A DNA stretch of 64,000 bases from Spizellomyces punctatus DAOM BR117 (Eukaryota; Chytridiomycota; Chytridiomycetes; Spizellomycetales; Spizellomycetaceae), in contig NW_015971542.1 of assembly GCF_000182565.1 (NCBI RefSeq), positions 382,976 to 446,975 of the forward strand, written 5' to 3'. Of this stretch, positions 21,604-34,151 are shown in pieces; position 1 is the stretch's first letter; each line of letters opens with the position of its first letter. The notes under the pieces were generated by a model, which saw nothing but the letters and a program-made list of their open reading frames with translations, did no database searches and was not told the origin of the DNA. The translations under genes and the position numbers were made by a program.

Positions 21604-24600
21604 TCAACGATAAGGAACCACGGTTCTTAATAAGCTCAGTGCATACCTAATAACATTGACGTCAAGGTCCGAGATATCGGCTATATCCAGGTAGTAACTC
21701 GCAATCAGATCAAACCTGACGCTGCCCACTTCAGTATTCGTGAGGCTCCAGAAGTTCAGCCGTTGGTCTACTGATGAGCTGATAATGGTGCCGTAGGGGT
21801 GAATTTTGATGCCTGTGGATCACCAATGTCAGAAGAAATACTGCTACAAATTTAATCATGCGAGCATACGGTAAGTACCTGTAACTCCAGAAGAATGAGC
21901 GGATGGGTGCGTTGCGGCTTTTATAGAATCTATCAATATTGAGTTTGGCCTTGGCCGGACCAGGATTTGCACGATCGATATCGCATTGTCATCGCCTCCA
22001 GAGGCAACCAGAATGGAAGAAGATCCAGGAGTGAAGGTTTTCTGGGAAGCAGTGCGATGGAGCTTTCTCACACTCAACGCATTGACTCCTGACTGGTGCA
22101 CCTTCTCCGCATGGAAAGGAGTGGACAGCTCCGTAACCGGCCTGACGGCGCTGCCTATATCCCCACATCCGTCTCTGATTATCTGGGTGCAGTCCCACAC
22201 CATCAGGGTGCCGTCAGTTCCAGCCGTGAAGATGACAATCTTTGGGGCTTCTTCATCCTCTAAAGCCAAGGCGCGACACTTTAGGACGCACCGTTTATGT
22301 GTACCAGATCGTGCCAACAATAAGAACACGTTCCGACTTTCACTGTACACCCATATCCTGAAGTAAGCATCCGAATATGCAGCTACGACCAGATGTAGCC
22401 CTTCAAACTCACTGCCCAATGATCGTAAGGCGACCGCTCCAACGTCCATGATCCGCGTTTCTGGTATGTCGCTCACCATCGGTGCACTTGCCAGCTCCAG
22501 GCACTGTGGCCCACTTGGATTGTCTGTTTCCATGCGCCAGCATCGTAACTCTTCCCGAGCTCCTGCTGTAAACATGAGCGTTCCAGTTTCTCCTGGTGAA
22601 ACGGCTATACCTCGTACGACGGAGACGTGTTTCCGCACGTTCAATACGCTCTTGAACCCATGGCCGGCATGAGTTGAATCATATTCATGAAAACGTAATA
22701 CTGAATCTTCTCCTGTGGTCAGCAGAAGAACGGTATTCTCCTTTTCATAAGGCATATCGAGGAATCGCACGACCCTGGTTTCCAAGCCAGAATAATTCTG
22801 CTGCAGGATGGGATCCTTATAAATGCGGGTCTCCTGGACCTCACGATATACGCAGTGTAATTGTTCAGCGCGGATGAAGCCAAACGTCGCCCGATGCAAG
22901 AGCGCATCCGCTATACGGAAATCCCACCGCCTATGCCCACCGCCACATGCAACTGAGAACATCTCGTATTTTTTGGTCTCGTTGTAGGCGAAAAATTTCT
23001 TATCGTAAAAACCGCACAAGACAGCCATATCGTCTATGAAGAAAAGCTTTTCGAGCCAGCCTTTTGTGATTTTCGAACGGTGGAGTTGCTCAAGGGACCA
23101 TCTCGCTGTTGGGTCAGTCTCCGGGGAAAGCTCGTGTCCCACCACATGGTGACGTCCGTCCAATCGCTTCAACGCGAACCTGCAGTAAGTCCCATCGCGT
23201 CCCACACTCCCAAAGATTATTTCTCCCTCCCAGTCCTTCACGCATCGCATGTCCAAAGCGATAGATGTTACCGAATCTTTGCCATGAACTTTTCGGCTTA
23301 CAAGCACAGGTTTCAAGAGCGCATTACAGGGAGTATCGTCCGAAATGGTAGTGGTATCGTACACCGCTATGGCTCCCTTCCGAGATCCCACGATCAATAC
23401 CTTCTCTCTGGTCGCATAGGCCACATCCGTCACCCAAAAATGATCGGGGAGCTCCCCGGAAGCTACGTGAGTTACGATGCAGTGCTGTTCACGTTCGGAT
23501 ACCACTATATGGTGGATAAACAACTGCTCACTTTTCTCCGCAAAAGAGAATAGGTACCACGAATGCCTTATCCCCGTGGGTTCTAATATCACCTGATTGA
23601 CCTTGCCGTCATGAGGGGCGCATTTTACAGGCAGAAATACCCGCATTGGGCTCAGCACCAGTAGTTGCCCGTTCATCCCACCGACGACGACTATTGTCCC
23701 GCAGCTGGAAGCAGTGAGAACTGAATATCTTGAAAAATCTGCATCTGCATGAATTTCAAACTGTCGACGGTCACCGTCTCGGTTTGAAATAAGGAAACGC
23801 CCAGCACTTGTCGACATTAATGACGAAGTATAATCCAACCACGCAAATGTCTTCACTGTCTCTGGAGACGCCAACAGCGACTCACAAGGTGTCCCATCAC
23901 CAGCTGCTTCAAAGCGATCCATTTGCTCCTCGGAGTCTATTCTATTTCTGTGCAAGGATGATAAATTCCACAGCCGGATACCACCATCATTTCCACCTGT
24001 CGCGACCGTATTATGTTGTGGATCGATGTCCACACTCCATACATTCTTTCCATCGTGACCTTCCCAACATGCGATACACTCTTCTGTTGTGATGTCCCAC
24101 ACCCGGCATGTCGAATCCTCCGAAATACTGACAACGAGATTATCTATGGTTCGACAGTCCCAAATCCGCGCCGCATGACCGTACAAGACTGCGGCCTGCT
24201 TCCTGCGGTAATGATGATTATGGTCACGTCCGCATGTGTGTTACTCCTCCCTACTCACCGAGAATCCAGTCGTGTGTCCCAGACCCGGATGGTACGATCA
24301 TCCGATGATGATACCAGTCTGGTACCGTCAGTACTAAACCGTATGTTGAAAATTACACCCTATCAAGCCCCTATGAGAGACGGCTCTTAACGACCCTCAT
24401 AGACTCCAAAGCACCAACCTCGTGCCCAACCAACTTTTTAAGCACCACTCCATCTCCATCATCATTTCGTCCGAATATATTCCACAGGAGCACTTGATTA
24501 AATACCGTACCTGACGCCAAGAGCACTTCTCCAGGTGCCCTCTGAAAGAAGCGAGCGGCATAGCTAATATGGGCGAGTGAGCCTTAGTCAACTTCCTGGT

Positions 24601-25237
24601 ATACTCGCTGCTCACACTTACATTATGCATCGCTCCTCGCATTGCACATGATATGTTCGCTTATTCGCCTTATAGTTCCATATGTCCACAAAGTTGTGCG
24701 CAAAAGCCAGTGCAAGTAGAGGATGCCCATTTTCAACCTAAAGTTTGGGTACTCAGTGCTTTGGTGTCAAGACAAGACCGCTTGCGTCGATATCACCCGA
24801 AAAACTGACATTGTCACTTATCCAATGCACATCTTTTATCCAATCGCGAAAAATAGTAAAACGGCTTTCGTTTATCAAGGTGCTCGAAAGGAGGGTTCCA
24901 GTGCGTGGATCGAGGTGGAAGCATACCCGAACAACTTTGAGGTATTTGCCGCCCGCTATGGCTAGGCGAACTTCCGATATATTTCCCGTTGAACGGGGTG
25001 GATATTCTACAATCAAAAGGTAAGCAACGACCAATGAATGTGCGGTCGTGGGCAGAGGACAAGCTTACCAGGTTGTATAATATGAACTCGGGCATGGTCA
25101 AAAACAGTATATACAGAGACCACCCTTCCTACTGTTATGTCAAAAACCTTGAGTAGAGGACCGCATCCCGCCACCAATAGAGTTGGCGAAAGGAACGCCA
25201 GACAGGTTACTTGTCCAAGGTGGGCCCGTTTGACCAA
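21604..25237 (-). CDS. WDR6/Rtt10-like WD40 protein
   Basis: Large WD-repeat protein. The family partners the tRNA 2'-O-methyltransferase Trm7/FTSJ1 for position 34 and has also been linked to recycling and translation control. A 776-codon exon (about 24186-21880) holds most repeats, with YGHAARIWDCR, SISEDSTCRVWDI, HDGKNVWSV and TGGNDGGIRLW as clear WD units. Upstream exons (24642-24400, 25237-25070 and others) give the first blades, e.g. HLGQVTCLAFLSPTLLVAGCGP. The last exon (about 21808-21604) carries GTIISSSVDQRLNFWSL. The GHGARVW/GKNIWS-type pattern is what separates WDR6 from other WD40 proteins. The 5' end is unsettled: an exon in 25450-25330 could supply the start, but no in-frame ATG is evident. 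Confidence 0.87.
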
Positions 25238-25500
25238 CTGACGTTCGTCACATATTAGTTAACGTGCGACAAAACTATGACAACAGATCAAATCAAACTT
25301 TAAAAATGTGATATGTGTCCCACATACCAGGTACAAACCTTGAAAGACCCGTCCATTGAGGCCCGATAATTGCGGATCTGGAGGACGAGCAGAAGATCGT
25401 CGCAACAGCAATCGGAATCGTGTGGTTCGAACCCTTATGATTAACCGCACTCATGGGGCTTAGATAATCCTGCGCCACCGCGATCGATATTTAGCTCATC

Positions 25501-26470
25501 ATGTCCGTTGTACCTTCTAATGGAGGCCAGCAGCATTACCCTAGCGGCTATCTTTATCCTCTGCCTTGGGCCACACCTCAATGCACAACACAGTCACCTA
25601 CCTCAGCTGTGTCCACACAGGCCCCTGTAACGCCGAACGCAGAACCTGTCGTGTCGTCGTCGAGTGACGCTCCCGTTGGATCATCTACTCCTGCTCTATC
25701 ATTGAATGGGAAAAGGGAAGAACTTTGGAGTTAGTGAGGATCAGAGACTTTGCCGTGCTTGGATTCAGATTTCAGAAGATCCCACAACGTACACCAAGCA
25801 GAGACAAGAGGCTTTTTTGTCAAGAGTCCACAAGTATTACAACCATAACTCACTGCTAGAAACAAGAATTGCTGATTCTTTGAAGAACCGGTGGGGTACC
25901 ATATCTCGCAGTGTGACAAAGTTTGTACGGTATATGAGAGAGGCCGACAGAACACTGCCAAGTGATTCTTCTCCCATAATCCTTGCCCACAACCTATACC
26001 AAGCTGCAAAGAAATCCAAATTAGTGTTGCTCCACGCCTATCGCGTTTTGAGTGATTGTCCATAGTGAGCACCGTGGCATCTACAATGTCACTTTTTTTC
26101 TGCGTAATAAATTACGTTAAAAGTACGATGCTGAATATCTCAGCAGGTTTATGACCGAAATTGCAGACAAGAAGACCGAACTAACGGAGTGCGAACCTGA
26201 CAAGTACGATGATGAGGAACGGTCACTTGGGGTGAAGCGAGCTAAACGCAAGTGAGAGGAAGACTGTAAGTGGGAAGAGAAAATGGAGTTGCTCATAAAA
26301 GGGTTGACCCTTATGGAGTGTGAGCTGCGAATGAAATAACTTGACACTGCGGTCAAAAGTTTTGAGATCCTTCACAAATAGTTTGGAGACGAGAATCATC
26401 CGCATGTCAAAAAGGCGATGCAGCAATTGGCTAATGCGTTCGAATCATGCGAACGTGCAGAACAATGACT
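25501..26470 (+). pseudogene. Decayed SANT-like / NAM-associated-domain gene
   Basis: The first frame (ATG at 25501) encodes a P/S/T-rich leader. At about 25705-25735 the reading shifts to another frame that begins NGKGKNFGVSEDQRLCRAW. That part is a trihelix/SANT-like DNA-binding domain: LCRAWIQISED, SLKNRWGTISRSVTKFV, then ILAHNLYQAAKKSK and HAYRVLSDCP, followed by a stop. Beyond it, 26150-26460 still reads as the matching C-terminal part, with RSLGVKRAKRK and a charged helix, but with several in-frame stops. This pairing is typical of proteins with a NAM-associated C-terminal domain, which often accompany PIF/Harbinger-like DNA transposons. No transposase or terminal repeats are seen nearby. 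I read it as a broken copy of an element-derived gene. Confidence 0.7.
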
Positions 26471-26902
26471 GAGTGCTATGGCAATAATATATGTTAAGCC
26501 AAGAAAAAGCCCGCATTTATTACAAATTCACATCAAATAAGCACCTAATTCTTGATGATAGCACCGCAAAATGCGGGGGAATACTCTAAGTTGTGCTGTC
26601 TCTGCATTAAACATAATTATAATACATTGACAGCATTTGCTGCAACACCAAATGCGAGCTTGCATATCGCGACCGTTATCTTCTGCTCGAGGGACAGCCG
26701 TGGCAACCCCGTACAATCATTATGCTGCAGAACATTGCGTGAAGCTAAATGGCCTGCAAATGCAATGCATATGATTGTTGTGTGAGATGTTATTAACGTA
26801 AGCGCTGTGTCGCCCGTCTGCGACTGTCCTAAAGATATTTATTGTTCAAAGTACTCATTTATATTACACACATGGCATATCCCTCGCCTGCCCCAGAAGC
26901 AA
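26471..26902. other. Intergenic between the decayed locus and lanosterol synthase
   Basis: About 430 bases, AT-rich, at the 3' side of the lanosterol synthase gene. Nothing coding recognised. Confidence 0.5.
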
Positions 26903-29254
26903 TCAAATCTCATTTCCCCATATCTTGGTAAATCTTCCCAAAGCCCATATTGAAAAGATAAACTTGTAATTAGGATAGGCGATCATCGCATTCCGGTTGA
27001 AAACTCCTTCAATTCCTTCTTGCTCCCACCGCCCATCAGGTTTTTGTCTTGACATGATTAGTCTGATACCACGCTTGATCGGCGTCGGATCAGGATATCC
27101 TGCGGCCATGAGCCCCATGCATGCCCACGCAGTGTTGACCACTTGGGACTTCTCATGATGGTGATAAACATTCGTCTCGCATGACTTGTAAGCTTCGCCC
27201 CATCCGCCGTCTGCCATTTGATGGTCCAGCAGAAAGTGACATGCCCGCTGTGCCCGTTCGCTGTTCTTGTACGTTTCACCCATGTGACTCAAAGCTTCAA
27301 GGCCGAACCAAGTACCGTAAGTAAAGCAGATGGCCCAAGATCCAAACCAGCTCCCATCTTCTTTCTGGGATTTCTTGATATAGCCCAATCCCCTATTGAG
27401 AGCTGATTGAATTTCGGCAGAGCGGTATGCTGGATCCCGCTTTTGAAATGCAAGAAGACCGAGCATGACCGCTGTTGTGCATTCGGGATAGCTGTACTCC
27501 ACCATGATGTCACCAAACACTTCGGCAGGGTTGATCCATTCCAAAATTTTGGGACCCCTTGTGAGCTCGTAGGAAGCAAAGCCACCATCCGTATTTTGCA
27601 TCCTTAAAAGCACATCCACGGCATCTCTAAATCTCTCCTGTCCGACATTTTTCGTTGTGTACTCCAAGTCCTGCAAATAGAGAACAGATTTCATCCCCTC
27701 GGCTGTGCAGTCAGATACGGTATAGCCTTGGTCTCTTCTACTGAACGGCCATGCACCTTTCGTGGCATCACGATAACATCGCTTTCGGTTGATGGGATCC
27801 GTCCGGATTTGCTGGGAATCGAGAAAATCAAGAGCGCGCTGCATTGTCGTCTGAAATTCCGGCTCTTCAGCCAGACCGGCCTCGCAAACAGCTTGGCTTA
27901 GGAACGAGGTGTCCCATACTTGACTGCCATCGGTACCGTTGAAATGCATGCCGGATTCGGACATCCATAGGTAGTCCAAGCAGTGCTCCTTATGTTTTTT
28001 AAACTCTTCCGAGTCCTGCCCAAGTCGGAAAAAGGTGCAGAGCATGTTGAGGGGGTGATTCACTGAGGCCAGGTTTCCGAATTTTGTGTTCTCATCCTCC
28101 ATTTGCAGCTGCAACCAGCATTCTTCGATGGCCCATTTTCGGAGCCGGGATGGGCCAAGCTTTTCGTATAACCAGCAAATGCCATTCAAGCCGTCCAAAA
28201 GCCTCGTGTGTGGATAATATATGTCGCTCTCCGCGACATTGTTACACATCTTACTCCACTTTATACTTTCGTAAGGCTGTGTATACAGTTCTTCCCTCAA
28301 CTCTCTGATCAAATTCGTTTCGCGGCAGACGAGACGTTGTCCATAGATGAATCCCATTGGAAGGTAGACCATCCGTGTGTGAATCCACCATTTTCCAGGG
28401 TGGATGGGGAGAGCATATGGGAGGAGCCAGAGCTCCGGGGGTACTGGGTTCATCCCTTCATATGAGTAGACGCCTAGGACTGAGAGCCAAAACTTTCCCC
28501 ACGCTGGTATCGCCGTTGCTGAGCCTAAACCGCGTACCGCGTGAATCTTTGTCATTATCGCAGTGAGCTCCTTTCGTCCATATTTCAACTCTTACCAAGT
28601 CTGTGAAGAGTCCCGCGAGCTTTGATCATGGCTGGATGGTCTCTTTCCACACCCAATATTCGACACGTAACATAATTCAATGCCGTTCCGAAAACTGTTG
28701 ATCGGCCCTCCACATGTCTGCATCAGTCACATGGTTAGGACGAGCGCACAGGCCAACCGATGAGCATAAGGTCCAAAAAGGACGAGGGATACGCACATTC
28801 CCCATCCTCCATCTTCTTTCGCTGTTCCCAACAGGTATCTGATCATTTCCACTCTCCGCGCTTCGTCAATCACCTCTCCGCTGATGTACATCGTGATAAC
28901 GTATCCAGGTGTCAGAAACTGGGGTCCGCCGTACGCACCGGCGAAGTGGCCATCGGAGCACTGCAGTTGCTTGTAAAACTTAAGACCAGCACGCGCGGCG
29001 GCTAGGGGAGTGGCGGGTGGTGGTGTTATGGGAGAGGTGTCCTTCAAATTTACAGATATATTGGCAACCGGCATATGGGTCAAACAGTAAGGACAACGCA
29101 TTACCATATCCAGATCCAACCAATATTTATCCACAGCTGTCTGGGGCCATTGTTTGGCTTGTTCCTCGGTAAGATATTGCCATACTTGCCTGCCATCCTT
29201 CACTTGAAGGCGCCAACGAGTAAGGTCAGTATAATTCAACGTTAGAGGGGCCAT
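26903..29254 (-). CDS. ERG7: Lanosterol synthase (oxidosqualene cyclase)
   Basis: Cyclises 2,3-oxidosqualene to lanosterol in sterol synthesis at the ER or lipid droplet. Three exons: 29254 to about 28785, about 28712-28604, and about 28527-26903, roughly 740 residues, the normal length. The catalytic DCTAEG motif, whose Asp protonates the epoxide, lies at about residue 465. Several QW repeats are visible, such as [19 protein letters not shown], and the C-terminal part has [15 protein letters not shown] and [12 protein letters not shown]. The second exon supplies [22 protein letters not shown], seen in two parts [10 protein letters not shown] and ALNYV. The intact DCTAEG and full length indicate a working enzyme. 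It is divergent with the capping-enzyme gene. Confidence 0.96.
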
Positions 29255-29880
29255 TATGGTGGTTTGAACTCTTCGTTGAAGGAGGATGGCATACGGGGGA
29301 GGGCTTTAAAGATCTCGTCGGAGTCGGACCACAGGGGTTGAAGTGCGGCTTGCTTTGTGCTAGCATGGACAGCTGTTTGGATTTGGGGGACACTGCGCGC
29401 TCGAGAGTTGGTGGTATCAGACGATCACTAAACGCGTCTCGTGCAGGTGGGGTGAGGTGCCAAAGAGGACTGAAAGCATCCGAGAACGGGAGAGACTGCA
29501 CAAGAATGACGAGCTGACAAAGTAGCGACTTGCTGCGTTGCAGACTTTAGCTTTTGATCCATACAAGTATGTTTGGCTTTCTTAACACCACGGGGGTCAA
29601 GCTAGAATGTAGACATTTCATGGGTGGATTTTGCTGGGGGATTCAAGTGAAGTTGACCATCGTCATTCCACACCAACATCAGATCAGACAGTTTTGTTAT
29701 TTGTATTTAGGTTTTGTACTAATAGATAGTTAGCTATTACTACTTACCATTCTTCATTATCTCAGTAAAACTTGACTTGTCGAGTCCATTTCCATAGTAA
29801 CAGCGTGAATCATCCAGTCGAGGCTAGGATGCATTACCCCACTCTCCAGCCAGGGCACACGTTGCTCCCCAAATTTCGCA
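29255..29880. other. Divergent promoter region, ERG7 / guanylyltransferase
   Basis: About 626 bases between two start codons. AT-rich in 29690-29760. No gene seen. Confidence 0.5.
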
Positions 29881-31501
29881 ATGCTTCCCGTCATCCCAGG
29901 AAAGCAGGTCCGAGGTCCGACACTCTCCGACTTGCAGAGACATGTATCCATGTTGTTTGGTGCTCGTAGTTCAAATGGGTATTGATAAGGCACACTTTGC
30001 ACACCTTGCGCGATACTTGGCAGAGGTATAACACATGGTCGCAGCTTTCCAGGCGCGCAGCCTATAAGTTTTGCCTCGGTACATTTGAACGAATTGGAGA
30101 ACGAAAACTATTTTGTCAGCGAAAAGGCCGACGGCATCCGTTGTCTTATGTTCACAACCACAAATAGAGAAGGCCGAGGCGAAACTTACCTTGTACGTTG
30201 CCTATCGCCAAAATATACAGTAGATATCATCCAAGACATTGCGTTAAGGTCGTAAACTATAGATCGACCGCAAAAATCATTATTATTATCTTGATCTTGG
30301 CCTTCCAATACCGGGTAAACCGCGACAGAGCCACTTTGACACTGTCTTGGACGGTGAACTAGTGTTGGATGAGTACGAGGATGGGAGGGTAAGGAGATTT
30401 TCAAAAGAGTACTTGGAGCTTCCTAGTTAATGTTTGTTTACGGCAGCAAGTCCTCTGGTTTCTCTTGTTCGACTGTATTGTGATCGATGGGAAGACCCTC
30501 GTAGATCGACCTTACACCAAAAGATTGGGCGTAAGTAGGCGCAATTCCTATCAAATTGCGAAATAGTTGGTCTTGCATTGAACTAACTATTGTTGAACTT
30601 TCAGTATTTGAAGGAGAATATCTTAAAACCCTATAAAGAACTACTGCAGACAGACTGGGAATACGCACAACGTCAGCCATTTCGGTATGCTGCAATCATT
30701 TCTGGCGCGGAGTGGACAGTGTTCCTAATGTCCAACTCGCGTCGGCTGTAGAATGGACTTGAAGGAACTGCAACTGTCTTATCATTTGCAGAAAGTGTTT
30801 GAAGTCATACCGACGCTGAAGCACAAGTCCGATGGAATAATATTCACTTCCTCAGTCGCGCCGTATTCATGTGGGACTTGCGACAAGATGTTAGTGCTCT
30901 CTGTATGGAAGATCTTTGATGACCACCAAGCTGAGCGGAAAGGCTATTTTTGTTGACTCTGCCTACTAGGTTAAAGTGGAAGCCGAGCGATGAAAACACG
31001 GTGGATTTCAAAGTACGTGTAGATGGGACCCCGGATAACCCCCGCTACTTTCTATCACTTTGGGAAGGACAGAATCAGTATTCGGAATACGGGGAGCTGA
31101 CCTTGGATGCCGACGACCGAAAGCGGTAGGCACATGCTTGCACTCTGTTTTTTACCATGTATTTAGTTTCCTCAACTTTTGCTCGCTGCGAAGATGGCTG
31201 AACCGACCGCCAGACGGTGCGATCATAGAATGCCGATATGATCCAGAATGGCCGGGAAGATGGCGGTTTACACGGTTCCGAGACGACAAACAACATGCTA
31301 ATCACAGAAATACGTATGTAAAGATCATGCAAAGTATCAGAGACGGAGTAGATAAACAAGCGGTATGCGTCATTTTGGCTATCAGAGATCAAGCATATAC
31401 TGAACCGTCACTTGCATCTATTACAGTTGGTGTCCCATGCGCCCAAAATAAGAGCGAAGTGGAAAGAACGAGAGGCACAAGAACGGGCGACCCGAGGATG
31501 A
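29881..31501 (+). CDS. CEG1: mRNA guanylyltransferase (capping enzyme alpha subunit)
   Basis: Transfers GMP to the 5' diphosphate end of nascent mRNA. About eight exons. The start is the ATG at 29881 (MLPVIPGKQVRGPTLSD), typical of fungal Ceg1/Pce1. Motif I with the GMP-accepting lysine is YFVSEKADGIRCL. The following motifs are in order: TYLVDRKNHYYYLDLG, DTVLDGELVLDEYE, LLFDCIVIDGKTL, LKHKSDGIIFT and LKWKP. The C-terminal OB-fold part has PPDGAIIECRYDPEWPGRW and RFRDDK. There is no triphosphatase domain, so the enzyme is of the split, fungal type rather than the animal fusion. All nucleotidyltransferase motifs are present. Confidence 0.95.
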
Positions 31502-31793
31502 TGTGCCAGTATCCTCTGTGTATAATAGTACTGATAGACCCGTCCATTTTTCCTTCCGGACATAGTTCGTGTTCCCTTCCCGAACGTTGAGTGGCAAATG
31601 TCGAATATGTGTTAGGACAAATGCCCTCTGTATTATGCGGCTGCACGAAACATTGTACTTTGAGTATATGTGCCTCTACAGTAGTGCTTGCTGTTCACGA
31701 TTAGAGAGATCTGTTTGATGCGATTGGCATGTCTAACTGATGGCAGTTTTTTGAATTTAAAAGTAACGGCATTACTGTTTAACTACCTACTTG

Positions 31794-33782
31794 ATGACAT
31801 CAAGTGGTGCGCTTCGACGCGTCCTCACAGGGAATCTGCCTCCAAACACACTTTCAGCTGCCGCACCTGTAATGGCGCAACACTCAGAACCTACGTCACC
31901 CTACCTCCTCTTCTGTGTTATTGTCGGGTCGCTGACGGCCTTTCAATTTGGGTACAATTCTGGAGTTGTTAACCAACCAAGAGATGCCATGGTGAGCATT
32001 CTTGAATTCGTTCGCAAACGGTCTGAAATCAAGACGTCGACCGGTGACAAAGGATACCACGCCGTCTATTGAATTGTCTGTTGTCATTCTCCTACCGATG
32101 ATAGACAAATTGTCCTTCAGCGCCAGGCGAGTGGCCCCAAAACTGCATTCCTATGGATGACTGGCAGGTAGGGAATTTTACAAGAAAACTGTGGCGAGAT
32201 AGCCAGCTGAAAGGTTAATATGTGTCGTTCGAACGTTTACAAGTGGGGTATCTTTGTGTCGATGTTCTTACTAGGCGGCATTATCGGGGGCCTCACCGGA
32301 GGACATATCGCGGACAATCTTGGTCGCCGCCGCACGTTGCTTATACTTAATGTTGGCTTCATCATTGGAGGTGCCCTCCTGGCGCTATCGTCAGCGCCAT
32401 TTAGTCTATATTTTGGCCGATTTATTATTGGTATCGCAGCCGGAACGGGGACGGTCGCAGTCCCGTTGTATATCAGCGAGATCAGTCCGGTAGAGAAGCG
32501 AGGCACATTGGGGAGTTTCAATCAGCTTGCCATTGTTGTGGGCATTCTGGTTAGTGTCTTGGTTGGGATCCCCTTAGCGACTTTGGAGAGGTGGAGGTAC
32601 ATGTTTGGCTTAATATTAGGCAGGTGTTTCTCAGCTACTTTATTCGCCGGAGCGTCCTCTATTCTAACGTTTATTGGTGATTAGTGCCAAGCATACTTCA
32701 GATGCTGCTGATACCATTTTGCGTCGAGACGCCAAGTTGGCTCACGTCCCAGAGTCTGGTTTTAGATGCAAAAGAGGCTCTTCAGAAACTCAACGGCACT
32801 GCACTCGAAAATGACGAGGCTGCCCGGATGCTTCGCTCTCACTCATCACTCTCACAGGAACAGGACATTGAAGGTGGGGAACAGAATGGAGACGACATAA
32901 GTGATGGAGATGGTCCTAGCCAAGATGCGAAGATATCTCTGAAGGAAATTATGACAAGACCCGAATTATGGAAGCCTATTGTCGCTGGCCTTGGATTGCA
33001 TGCGTCCCAGCAATTCAGTGGCATCAATGCAGCTATCTATTATTCAGTATGTACAAAATGACATTGGCGTACCTTCCTCTAAGAGACCCTCCAACAGTGC
33101 TGTTTTCCAGACCACGATTTTTTCCCAGTCATACAGCCAGTCCACAGCGATCAAACTCACTGTTCTCCTCAGTCTCGTTAACTTGGCGTTCACACTTGTC
33201 TCTGGAAATCAAATTGACAAAGTGGGACGGCGCACGCTGCTTCTTGTATCCCAAGGCGGGATGGCCGCTTGTGCGTTGGGGGCGGTCGGAGCATTTCGGT
33301 TACATGCGGATCCCTCCGTGGTCGTACTCTTTTTAATGGCCTTTGTGGGAATGTTTGCGGTGGGTCTTGGGAATATACCTTGGTAAGAGGGCCTTGTGAA
33401 CCCGAACTTGAAATGACGAGAGAAGTCAATTAATTGGCACACGCTTTTGTCCATCAGGCTGATAATGCCAGAACTAGTTCCATCGTCACTTCTTGGTCCA
33501 TCGGCATCTGTTGGGACGGCGGTCAATTGGTCGTCAGCCTTCATCATTGCACTTGTCTTTCCGCGTGCGATTGCTATACGTAAGTCCCGATAACCATCAA
33601 GTACTTGCTGTCGTACATATCTCACACAACACTGTCGAAACATAGTTGGTTACGATATTTTCTACGTCTTCGCTGCCATCCTGGTAGGGTCAAGTTTGTT
33701 CACCTACTTGTGTGTTCCAGAAACCAAGGGCAAAACCCCAGAGGAGGTCGCGAGAACCTTCATGATACGCCATAGAGAGTAA
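31794..33782 (+). CDS. Facilitative hexose transporter (MFS sugar porter)
   Basis: Twelve-helix sugar porter of the GLUT/HXT group, probably plasma-membrane. About eight exons. The start is the ATG at 31794. TM1 has GSLTAFQFGYNSGVVN. The first-half signature is GGHIADNLGRRRTLL, then PLYISEISPVEKRGTLG. The substrate-binding QQFSGINAAIYYS is in TM7. The second-half signature is QIDKVGRRTLLL, then GLGNIPW and PELVP in TM10, and the closing PETKGKT. The central loop is acidic and S-rich. The QQFSGIN and PETKGKT motifs favour GLUT-type hexose transport; the exact sugar cannot be read. TM1 is preceded by about 40 residues without a signal. Confidence 0.93.
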
Positions 33783-34151
33783 AAGTTTCTCTCTATGTAG
33801 CGATGGAATTGCTATGTACTTTTACATATGAAATTGTAGCATGGGAAATTGCGTTGATATTTTGTTCATAATTCTGTATGAAAGCAAGAATGTAAGCGAT
33901 TTGCCTTGGTCACGGTACAATATCCGTCGAGGGTGACTATTGTGATGGCAATAAACCGACGGTGCTAGCAAGTAGGATTGTTCCGATCTCATTCGTACTG
34001 TCGTGCATGAAACACGCTCATGGACAAAATGATCATCATGATTGCTTTACTTCCCATAATAATGAGCAGACAGAAGTATCTACAGAACAGAGGAACCAAA
34101 GAATAAAAGCGGTTTCTACACACCAAGTCGCTTCATCTGTCCCACCGACTT
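33783..34151. other. Intergenic, convergent 3' ends
   Basis: About 370 bases between the transporter stop and the Rsc7-PHD stop. Nothing coding recognised. Confidence 0.5.

Noticed and set aside
21289-21630. 113-codon plus-strand open frame after bL36m
   Set aside because: Overlaps the antisense WDR6 terminal exon and has no family similarity; probably 3' flank.
25380-25450. GGTTCGAACC word suggesting a tRNA T-loop
   Set aside because: Flanking sequence does not fold into a cloverleaf, and the area lies near the WDR6 5' end.
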